This document shows, piece by piece, positions 57,487 through 64,000 of a DNA stretch of 64,000 nt. How positions within the stretch are numbered: position 1 is the stretch's first letter; every line of letters begins with the position of its first letter. Position numbers and translations under genes: made by a program. Below the pieces are notes generated by a model, which ran no database searches, was not told where the DNA came from, and was given only the letters and a program-made list of their open reading frames with translations. This DNA is from an uncultured Oscillospiraceae bacterium (lineage in GTDB: Bacteria; Bacillota; Clostridia; Oscillospirales; Ruminococcaceae): contig CAKSDC010000001.1 in NCBI GenBank assembly GCA_934444765.1, positions 62,001 to 126,000 of the forward strand, read 5' to 3'.

Positions 57487-58848
57487 TTATTCAATAGCAT
57501 TGCCATCCATATCGGTTCTGCCTAATAGGTAGTTCTTCATTCTTACAAGGTCCATAGTGTTTACTTCACCGTTAGCAGTAACGTCAGCGTTCTGTAGGGA
57601 AGTACCAGATAGAACTTCTATACCAAGAAGATACTTTTGTAGAGCAACTAAGTCGTTAGTCTTGCAAGCACCATCGTAAGTATTAGTAGCATTGCCGTTG
57701 TAGTAGTTGCTTCTGCAAACTATATCACCACGTACAGAAGATAGGTTAGGATTTACCTTAGTAACTATACCAGCTATTTCGCCAACCTTGTCTTCAAAAA
57801 CCTTAGCTAAGTTCTTAACAGTTTCCTTAGCTTGAGCCTTTAGTTGAGAAGTAATTTCAGCCTTCATATCAGCCTTTAGTTGGTCCATATCAGCAGTATT
57901 GTTTACGTCTACGTTGCTAACGTCGATACCTAATTCAGCAGCCTTTTGCTTTAGTTCTTCCTTAGTGTATTGAGAAAGAATAGCATCGATACCGCTTTCG
58001 GAAGTATCTACTTTAGAAGCCTCTGCGTCATCAAAGATAGAAAGGTCTATAGTAACGTTTTCGTTGTAAATCTTCTTAATATCGTCCTTAGAGTAGTTAG
58101 CCTTAACATAGTCGTATACATCGTTAGCACGAACTACTAATACTAAGTCAGAAAGACCAGCTTCATCAAGAGCGTCAGCCATAGCAGTATTAACTATATC
58201 AGCATAGTCGTCTACTTGTTGCATAAGGTCAGCATAAGGAATTTTACCCTTGATTTGCTTTTCGGTGTAACCAGTAGCCTTAAAGATTTGGTTCCAAACT
58301 GCTTGTTGGTCTGCTTCGTCTAAGATATTCATAGGGTTTACAGCTTCTACGCTAACTAAACCAGTAGTAGAAGCACCATTTATACCAGCAACGTTTACTT
58401 TTTCGTCTACTACGCTAACTACATTTTTAACATAATCAGTAGCAAAAGCCTTAGCCTTTTCAGTGAACTTAGCCTTTAGATTAGCAGCTTCAGTACCGTC
58501 GATAACAAACTTACCGCTCTTATCCTTGCTAACTACACTCTTAGCTAATTCTACAGTAGCATTGTAGATAGCGTCTTCGTTACCAGTAGATACTTCTGTA
58601 CCTAAGATATCGCCAGCATAGTTAGCAATATCGCCAGTACCATAGTAAGCTATAACGTAATTAACGCCCTTAGCACTATCAGCAGTAAATTCATTTGTGA
58701 ATTGTGAAAGGTAAGTCTTTTCTGTAGTAGAGCCAAGATATAGTTCATTAGTAGAAACAGCATCAGCAGATGCAACTACAGAAGTGCAAGTGCCAACACA
58801 AGCAACTGCCATAATAGCAGAAATTAAACGCTTAACAGACATTTTCAT
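57487..58848 (-). CDS. Secreted dockerin protein with unknown helical domain
   Basis: 453 residues. Signal peptide (1-29, ending VVASADA). Residues 30-375 are mostly helical, rich in Ala, Lys, Asp and Val, with segments such as YTKEELKQKAAELGIDVSNV; no hydrolase motif seen. The C-terminal 70 residues form a divergent dockerin: a first half CKTNDLVALQKYLLG and a second half ADVTANGEVNTMDLVRMKNY. A cellulosome-associated non-catalytic protein is likely. ATG 58848 has AAAGGAG upstream, and the gene has its own promoter and a 200-nt leader. Confidence 0.82.
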   Translation of the reverse strand: MKMSVKRLISAIMAVACVGTCTSVVASADAVSTNELYLGSTTEKTYLSQFTNEFTADSAKGVNYVIAYYGTGDIANYAGDILGTEVSTGNEDAIYNATVELAKSVVSKDKSGKFVIDGTEAANLKAKFTEKAKAFATDYVKNVVSVVDEKVNVAGINGASTTGLVSVEAVNPMNILDEADQQAVWNQIFKATGYTEKQIKGKIPYADLMQQVDDYADIVNTAMADALDEAGLSDLVLVVRANDVYDYVKANYSKDDIKKIYNENVTIDLSIFDDAEASKVDTSESGIDAILSQYTKEELKQKAAELGIDVSNVDVNNTADMDQLKADMKAEITSQLKAQAKETVKNLAKVFEDKVGEIAGIVTKVNPNLSSVRGDIVCRSNYYNGNATNTYDGACKTNDLVALQKYLLGIEVLSGTSLQNADVTANGEVNTMDLVRMKNYLLGRTDMDGNAIE

Positions 58849-59063
58849 TTTAAAAACTCCTTTAACTGTAATGTAATATTTAAGGTATTAATCATATGCA
58901 AGACCCTTTGCCTTACTGGATTATTTTATTAGCATAGTTGCTTATATAACTATTCTAAACGGATTAAACCCGTAACCCTTTAATCTCTTTCTATATAATA
59001 ATATTCAATACATTTTAACAGAATACTATACTATATAGAACAGGATAATTTTTTCACGTATAT
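58849..59063 (-). promoter_or_regulatory. Long 5' leader of the dockerin gene
   Basis: About 205 nt between promoter and start codon with no gene. On the minus strand GATTAAA and TTTAATC (58979-58985 with 58962-58968) form a hairpin with loop GGGTTACGGG, and a small GCAA/TTGC hairpin follows. It could be regulatory; I cannot match it to a known RNA class. Confidence 0.4.
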
Positions 59064-59092
59064 ATTATAACATATTCTAAAATATATTACAA
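59064..59092 (-). promoter_or_regulatory. Sigma-A promoter of the dockerin gene
   Basis: Minus strand TTGTAA (59087-59092) and TATAAT (59064-59069), 17-bp spacer. Confidence 0.65.
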
Positions 59093-59231
59093 TAACCAAT
59101 GTGCAATAAAAACCACCAAAATACTTAAAAAGATTTATTCAAAAGCACCAAAAAAAGAAATATATTTTACTACTTAGCCACTAAAATTTTTTACATATGT
59201 ATTATGAAAAAATCACGTAGTATGCAAATTA

Positions 59232-59264
59232 ATAGGGCAGTATTTTGGAAATCTACTGCCCTAT
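59232..59264 (-). terminator. Hairpin downstream of htpG
   Basis: ATAGGGCAGTA (59232-59242) pairs perfectly with TACTGCCCTAT (59254-59264), loop of 11. The T-run on the minus strand is weak. Confidence 0.65.
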
Positions 59265-59276
59265 AGTATTATATAG

Positions 59277-61163
59277 TTACTTCATTAAGTTACATATTAG
59301 GTTAGAAAATTCTACAGGGTCTTCAATAGGAAGTCCTTCTATTAATAGTGCTTGATTGTATAGTAGTTCGGTATACTGTTCAACCTTAGCCTTATCGTTT
59401 GAGTTGTAAGCTTCAGAGAGTGCAGTTAATACTGGGTGTTCAGGATTAATTTCCAATATCTTTTCGGCTAATACTTTTTCTTGATTAGGCATAGAGTTTA
59501 ATATCTTTTCCATTTCTATGGAAATTTCTCCCTTGCTGGTTAAACATACAGGATGCTTTTTAAGTCTTGTAGATAGTCTAACTTCGGAAACTTTACCGTG
59601 TAGAGCGTCTTTCATGTAGTCGAATAGAGCCTTGTTTTCTTCTGTTTTAGTTTCAAGTTCCTTCTTCTCTTCAGCAGTTTCAAGGTCAAGGTCGTTATCT
59701 GCTATAGACTTAAAGTCTTTTTCCTTGTAGGAGTGTAACATCTTTAGAGCGAACTCGTCTATTCTGTCTGTACAACATAGGATATCGTAACCCTTATCTA
59801 AAATAGCTTCGGATTGTGGTAGATGTTTAATCTTGCTGATAGTTTCGCCAGTAGCATAGAAAATGTACTTTTGGTCTTCGGACATACCAGTTACATACTC
59901 ATCTAAAGTTATTAGCTTATCCTGTTTTAGTGAATGGAATAGTAGTAACTCTTTAAGATTATCCTTAACTTCTGGGTTCATAAAGCTACTTTGAACGCCC
60001 GCTTTTAATTGCATACCAAAAGCCTTATAGAAGGTTTCGTACTTTTCACGGTCATTGTTTAGCATCTTAGTAAGTTCATTCTTTATGGACTTTTCTATGT
60101 TCTTAGATATAACCTTTAACTGTCTATCGTGTTGTAACATCTCTCTTGAAATGTTTAAAGATAGGTCTTCGGAGTCTACTAAGCCCTTTACAAAGCTAAA
60201 GTGGTCAGGAAGTAAGTCGGAACACTTATCCATAATTAGTACGCCGTTAGAGTACAGTTGTAAACCCTTTTCATACTCTTTAGTGTAGTAGTCGTAAGGA
60301 GCCTTACTTGGAATATATAGTAGAGCGTTATAGGTATAAGTACCTTCATTTTTGGAGTGAATGTGTGCTATAGGAGGTTCATAGTCGTAGAACTTTTCTT
60401 TGTAGAACTTGTTGTAGTCTTCGTCTGTAAGTTCACTCTTATTCTTTTTCCAGATAGGAACCATACTGTTTACAGTTACAGTTTCTTTGAAAGTTTCCCA
60501 TTCACCAGAAGTTTCATTCTTTTTACGATTTTCCTTTTCTAACTTAATAGGGAAACGGATATAGTCGGAGTACTTTTTAATTAAGTCTTCAAGACGGTAG
60601 CTTTCAAGGTATTCGTCGTAGTTTTCTTCTTCGGAATTATCCTTTAACTTTAATACTATCTCAGTACCTACAGACTGTTTATCGCAAGGTTCTATAGTAT
60701 AGCCGTCAACACCTTCGGACTGCCATTGGTAAGCCTCATCAGAACCGAAAGACTTACTACTTACTGTAACTAACTTAGCTACCATAAATGCAGAATAGAA
60801 ACCTACACCAAACTGACCTATAATATCTACGTCTTCGCCAAGGTCATTTTGTGATTTAAAAGCTAAAGAACCACTCTTAGCTATAACACCAAGATTGTTT
60901 TCTAACTCATCTTTAGTCATGCCTATACCGTTATCACTGATAGTGATAGTTCTTGCGTCCTTATCGGTGCGAATTTGAATAGCAAAGTCGTCTTTATTTA
61001 GTCCAACAGAACTATCAGTTAAAGACTTAAAGTATAGTTTATCTATAGCATCACTTGCGTTAGAGATAAGCTCTCTTAAAAATATTTCCTTATGTGTATA
61101 TATAGAGTTAATCATCATTTCAAGAAGTCTTTTAGACTCTGCCTTAAATTCTTTCTTTTCCAT
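59277..61163 (-). CDS. htpG: Molecular chaperone HtpG (Hsp90)
   Basis: 628 residues. The N-terminal GHKL ATPase has RELISNASDAIDKL (ATP-site Asn and Asp) and TISDNGIGMTKDELEN, then GQFGVGFYSAFMVA (lid). Middle and C-terminal domains follow at the usual length. It folds client proteins in the cytosol. AAAGGAG precedes the ATG. A perfect CIRCE operator lies in its leader, so control by HrcA is expected. Confidence 0.97.
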   Translation of the reverse strand: MEKKEFKAESKRLLEMMINSIYTHKEIFLRELISNASDAIDKLYFKSLTDSSVGLNKDDFAIQIRTDKDARTITISDNGIGMTKDELENNLGVIAKSGSLAFKSQNDLGEDVDIIGQFGVGFYSAFMVAKLVTVSSKSFGSDEAYQWQSEGVDGYTIEPCDKQSVGTEIVLKLKDNSEEENYDEYLESYRLEDLIKKYSDYIRFPIKLEKENRKKNETSGEWETFKETVTVNSMVPIWKKNKSELTDEDYNKFYKEKFYDYEPPIAHIHSKNEGTYTYNALLYIPSKAPYDYYTKEYEKGLQLYSNGVLIMDKCSDLLPDHFSFVKGLVDSEDLSLNISREMLQHDRQLKVISKNIEKSIKNELTKMLNNDREKYETFYKAFGMQLKAGVQSSFMNPEVKDNLKELLLFHSLKQDKLITLDEYVTGMSEDQKYIFYATGETISKIKHLPQSEAILDKGYDILCCTDRIDEFALKMLHSYKEKDFKSIADNDLDLETAEEKKELETKTEENKALFDYMKDALHGKVSEVRLSTRLKKHPVCLTSKGEISIEMEKILNSMPNQEKVLAEKILEINPEHPVLTALSEAYNSNDKAKVEQYTELLYNQALLIEGLPIEDPVEFSNLICNLMK

Positions 61164-61222
61164 AAAATAAGCACTCCTTTATAGTTTTAATATATAGTAT
61201 ATCATAGTTAATATCTACTGTA

Positions 61223-61249
61223 TTAGCACTCTAAATAATAGAGTGCTAA
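61223..61249 (-). promoter_or_regulatory. CIRCE operator (HrcA binding site) upstream of htpG
   Basis: TTAGCACTC (61223-61231), 9-bp spacer, GAGTGCTAA (61241-61249): an exact match to the CIRCE consensus. It starts just downstream of the htpG transcription start. Confidence 0.95.
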
Positions 61250-61259
61250 CGTAAGTATT

Positions 61260-61288
61260 ATTATAGTACGTTGTGAGTTAAAAATCAA
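61260..61288 (-). promoter_or_regulatory. Sigma-A promoter of htpG
   Basis: Minus strand TTGATT (61283-61288) and TATAAT (61260-61265), 17-bp spacer, immediately upstream of CIRCE. Confidence 0.8.
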
Positions 61289-61330
61289 GTACTTTTTGTT
61301 ATGTTTACAAATTGTTCATATTTACAAGGT

Positions 61331-61366
61331 AAAAAAATACTCCTTACTATAGTAAGTAAGGAATAT
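61331..61366 (-). terminator. Rho-independent terminator of metH
   Basis: A 12-bp stem with one mismatch (61337-61348 with 61355-61366); AAAAAAA at 61331-61337 gives a T-run on the minus strand. Confidence 0.8.
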
Positions 61367-61376
61367 CTTCTGTATA

Positions 61377-63740
61377 TTAACCTATTACTAACTTTGCTAT
61401 ATCCACGGTTTCTTTAGCGTCTTTAGCGTAGTAGTCTGCACCGATATTTTTAGCGTACTCTGGAGTGAGTACTGCACCACCTACTACGACTTTGCAGTCA
61501 AGACTTTCAGCACGTAGCATAGTTATAGTGTCTTCCATAGCCTTTAGAGTAGTAGTCATTAAGGCGGATAGTCCAACCATTTTTACGTTATGTTCTTTAA
61601 CGGCTTGAACTACGGTTTCTTCTGGAACGTCTCTTCCTAAGTCGATTACTGTATATCCATAGTTTTCAAGCAGAACTTTGACTATGTTTTTGCCGATATC
61701 GTGAATATCCCCATGTACTGTAGCTAATACTATCTTGCCTTTGCTAACTGGTGCGGAGTCGTTGCTTATCATGTACGCTTTGATTACATCGAATGCGGAT
61801 TGTGAAGCGTTAGCCGATAGTATCAACTGTGGTAGGAATATCTTACCCTTTTCAAAGTTAGCACCTACGCTGTCAAGAGCAGGTATTAACATATCGTTGA
61901 TAATTTCCATAGGTTGTTTAGTCTGTAATAGAATTTCGGTAGCTTTAGAGGCTTCATTTTTTAGACCGTTTTCTATAGCGTGGAATATATCAGGTTCTGC
62001 ATCGTTAGTGGTAGTTACTGGCTTAGTAGGGGTGGCTCCACCATATGCCGAAATATACTCCATAGAGTTTTTATCTGCACCGATTAACAGTCTAAAAGCT
62101 CTAACAGAACCCATCATAGAAGATAAGTTAGGGTTCATAATAGGCAAGTCTAAACCGTTAGTGAGTGCCATAGTCAAGAATGTGTGGTTTACTAACTCTC
62201 TGTTAGGTAGTCCGAACGATATGTTAGATACACCCAATACAGTCTTAAGACCAAGTTCATGTTTAACCCTGTATAGAGCGTTTACGGTTTCCATTACTGC
62301 GTCCTGTTCGGAAGATGCCGTAAGAGTAAGACAGTCTATAAATACGTTCTGTTTAGGAATGCCATATTCTAAAGCGGTATCTAATATTCTCTTAGCTATA
62401 GCCGCTCTTCCGTCGGCAGTCTTAGGAATGCCACCTTCATCAAGAGTTAAACCTACTACACAAGCACCATACTTTTTGACTAAAGGTAAGATGTTTTTCA
62501 AACTCTTCTCTTCACCGTTTACCGAATTGATTATCGGTTTACCGTTGTAAACTCTTAAAGCACTTTCTAACACTTCGGGAATGGTACTATCTAACTGTAA
62601 AGGAACGTCGGTAATACTCTGTAGAGCCTTAACGGTTTCCACCATCATAGCTTTTTCGTCTATTTCAGGAAGTCCAACGTTTACGTCTAATATTTCAGCA
62701 CCTGCTGAAGTCTGTTCTAATGCTTGATTTAGTATATAGTCTATATTGTGTTCTTTTAGTGCCTGTTTGAATAGCTTTTTACCAGTAGGATTAATTCTTT
62801 CGCCGATTACTCTTGGTTGATTAATCTCTACAGTTTCGGAGTAAGAACATATAGCACAAGGTACTTCTATCTTCTCTCTTGTGAACTTTCTAACTTTAAG
62901 GGAGTCTATCATGTGCTTGATGTACTTAGGAGTAGTACCACAACAACCACCGAATACTTTAACGCCCATATCTGCGTGAACGTTCATATACTTAGTAAAG
63001 TCTTCGGGAGTTATATCGTATAGATTAGTAGCAGGGTTAGGAAGTCCAGCGTTAGCCTTAATAACCATAGGTAGGTTAGTCCACTTAGAAAGTTCTTCTA
63101 TAATAGGTATCAACTCTTTAGGGCCTAAAGAACAGTTTACACCTATAGCGTCTACGCCAAGACCTTCTAAAGTTAAAGCCATAGCAGATATTGAACAGCC
63201 TGTAAAGGTTCTAAAGTTAGGTTCAAAGGACATAGTACATATTATAGGCTTATCGGAATTTTCTTTTGCAGATAGCACGGCAGACTTTAGTTCGTAAAGG
63301 TCGGTCATAGTTTCAAAGACTATTAAGTCTGCGTCTTTGCCTGCAAGTATCATTTCTTTGTAGATATCGTAAGCCTCTTCAAACTTTAGAGAACCAGTAG
63401 GTTCTAATAGTTTGCCTATAGGACCGATGTCTAAAGCTACTAAAGTATTAGTATCTTTGCAGGCTTCACGACCCAATGCTACACCTTTAGATATTAACTC
63501 TTGTACGGAGTACTTACTATCAGATAGCTTGTATCTGTTAGCACCAAAAGTATTAGCATATATAACGTCTGAACCGACTTCTATATACTGCTTGTATATC
63601 GAAGTTATTAGTTCTGGATTAGTAACGTTTAACTCTTCAGGAATACCACCGACTTCTAAGCCGTTAGCTTGTAACATAGTACCCATAGCACCGTCTAAGA
63701 ATATCAGTCTATCGCTACGTAGTAGTTCTTTAAAATTCAC
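61377..63740 (-). CDS. metH: B12-dependent methionine synthase, three-domain form
   Basis: About 787 residues. Homocysteine domain (1-290: LIFLDGAMGTMLQ, GVNCS, GGCCGTTP zinc ligands), pterin/methyl-THF domain (VIGERINPTGKKLF), cobalamin cap and Rossmann domains (HGDIHDIGKNIVKVLL with the cobalt-binding His). The C-terminal reactivation domain of E. coli MetH (about 1230 residues) is absent. The frame also has an ATG at 63752, but AAAGGA lies directly on it; GTG 63740 has better spacing. The gene upstream supplies the activation domain as a separate protein. Confidence 0.94.
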   Translation of the reverse strand: MNFKELLRSDRLIFLDGAMGTMLQANGLEVGGIPEELNVTNPELITSIYKQYIEVGSDVIYANTFGANRYKLSDSKYSVQELISKGVALGREACKDTNTLVALDIGPIGKLLEPTGSLKFEEAYDIYKEMILAGKDADLIVFETMTDLYELKSAVLSAKENSDKPIICTMSFEPNFRTFTGCSISAMALTLEGLGVDAIGVNCSLGPKELIPIIEELSKWTNLPMVIKANAGLPNPATNLYDITPEDFTKYMNVHADMGVKVFGGCCGTTPKYIKHMIDSLKVRKFTREKIEVPCAICSYSETVEINQPRVIGERINPTGKKLFKQALKEHNIDYILNQALEQTSAGAEILDVNVGLPEIDEKAMMVETVKALQSITDVPLQLDSTIPEVLESALRVYNGKPIINSVNGEEKSLKNILPLVKKYGACVVGLTLDEGGIPKTADGRAAIAKRILDTALEYGIPKQNVFIDCLTLTASSEQDAVMETVNALYRVKHELGLKTVLGVSNISFGLPNRELVNHTFLTMALTNGLDLPIMNPNLSSMMGSVRAFRLLIGADKNSMEYISAYGGATPTKPVTTTNDAEPDIFHAIENGLKNEASKATEILLQTKQPMEIINDMLIPALDSVGANFEKGKIFLPQLILSANASQSAFDVIKAYMISNDSAPVSKGKIVLATVHGDIHDIGKNIVKVLLENYGYTVIDLGRDVPEETVVQAVKEHNVKMVGLSALMTTTLKAMEDTITMLRAESLDCKVVVGGAVLTPEYAKNIGADYYAKDAKETVDIAKLVIG

Positions 63741-63773
63741 AGGATATAACATTCCTTTCTAAATATCGAGTAT

Positions 63774-63798
63774 GTGTAGTGGAAGTTATCCGCTACAC
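63774..63798. other. Intercistronic hairpin between activation gene and metH
   Basis: GTGTAGTGGA (63774-63783) pairs with TCCGCTACAC (63789-63798), one T-G pair. It overlaps the stop codon of the upstream gene and has no T-run. It may act as an RNA processing or stability element. Confidence 0.5.
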
Positions 63799-64000
63799 TT
63801 TAAGTTTTTAGCTCTGTATTGACAAGTATCTTTTAAGTTGCAAGAAGCACAACCTAAACGACGTCTTTCTATAGGTTCGGTTGAAAGTCCCATAACTGCG
63901 GTTACAGACTTTCTTGGGGTCATTATGTTGGTATCGGTAACGCATACACCTATTCTTTTTTGAGCGTTTAGTACTTCTATAAAGGTTCGTTGAACGTCTA
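63786..64000 (-). CDS. Methionine synthase activation domain protein, C-terminal part (runs off window)
   Basis: The minus frame from the window edge to TAA 63786-63788 gives 70 residues: RTFIEVLNAQKRIGVCVTDT, IMTPRKSVTAVMGLS, then a cysteine cluster CASCNLKDTCQYR near the end. The PRKSV...GLS part is that of the stand-alone MetH activation (SAM-binding) proteins of Clostridia, which reductively remethylate inactive cob(II)alamin. It lies 45 bp upstream of metH and presumably shares its transcript. The N-terminal part is outside. Confidence 0.82.
   Translation of the reverse strand, partial: DVQRTFIEVLNAQKRIGVCVTDTNIMTPRKSVTAVMGLSTEPIERRRLGCASCNLKDTCQYRAKNLKCSG

Noticed and set aside
1..64000. 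TGA recoding to an amino acid
   Set aside because: No gene needs an in-frame TGA to be complete, and conserved Trp positions use TGG. Only avoidance of TGA is supported.
1..64000. CRISPR array, prophage, insertion sequence or integron
   Set aside because: No regularly spaced repeats, transposase, integrase or phage structural genes were found; the only clear direct repeat is the 42-bp promoter pair.

Overview
The window is AT-rich (roughly one third G+C by eye) chromosomal DNA from a low-G+C, Gram-positive, anaerobic Clostridia-type bacterium, most likely a Ruminococcus-like fibre degrader of the Oscillospiraceae. The reasons are two secreted proteins with C-terminal dockerins (one a GH9 cellulase), a type IV pilin-like gene, RNase Y, the RicT and DarA/PstA genes, a T-box leader, a CIRCE operator, and B12-dependent methionine synthase with a separate activation protein. 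It reads as ordinary core chromosome: no rRNA, phage module, transposase or CRISPR array was seen.

Layout. 1-3.1 kb (minus): zapA, a U32 peptidase, a DUF4321 protein and the start of mreB (division and shape). 3.2-6.6 kb (plus): a ribbon-helix-helix-like gene and clpB. 6.6-14.4 kb (minus): a seven-gene cell-envelope run (CPBP protease, NADAR, dacA, PAP2, DUF58, membrane protein, asnB). 14.8-16.6 kb (plus): a strongly expressed orphan pilin with a structured leader, a 54-aa gene, and a short CDF transporter. 16.6-19.4 kb (minus): fhs, tsaE, tsaB. 19.45-20.6 kb: a glycosyltransferase gene flanked by two copies of a 42-bp promoter-bearing direct repeat. 20.6-28.6 kb (plus): an acidic Cys/His protein, rny, an O-antigen-ligase-like protein, cca, and a three-gene sortase cassette. 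28.7-31.7 kb (minus): rpiB, upp, glmS. 32-43.4 kb (plus): an eight-gene ABC-transport operon with one binding protein, two permease pairs, an NHL/TPR membrane protein, a YIP1-type protein and a DUF5696 protein, but no ATPase. 43.6-47.7 kb (plus): a small sigma-region-4 protein, a PLP decarboxylase, DarA, holB, ricT. 47.7-49.25 kb (minus): trmN6-like and rsmI. 49.3 kb: tRNA-Arg(CCU). 49.4-54.0 kb (minus): a membrane protein, a sensor lacking an output domain, an amidase and a GH9 dockerin cellulase. 54.1-57.4 kb (plus): T-box, GNAT, DUF6572-like, thrS. 57.5-58.8 kb (minus): a dockerin protein of unknown function. 59.3-61.2 kb (minus): htpG under CIRCE. 61.4-64 kb (minus): metH and its activation protein (partial).

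Three window-wide signals stand out. I found no GATC tetranucleotide anywhere, although about 200 are expected from composition. Every stop codon I checked (more than 50 genes) is TAA or TAG, never TGA. Most of the sigma-A promoters I could find have a spacer of exactly 17 bp.

The window mixes housekeeping genes with surface and fibre-related functions (pilin, sortase, dockerin proteins, glycan transport, peptidoglycan enzymes). The best candidates for new biology are the GATC and TGA avoidance, the promoter-duplicating glycosyltransferase cassette, the pilin leader RNA, the DUF5696/NHL/YIP1 transport operon, the sensor-amidase-cellulase operon, and the dockerin protein without a recognisable enzyme domain.
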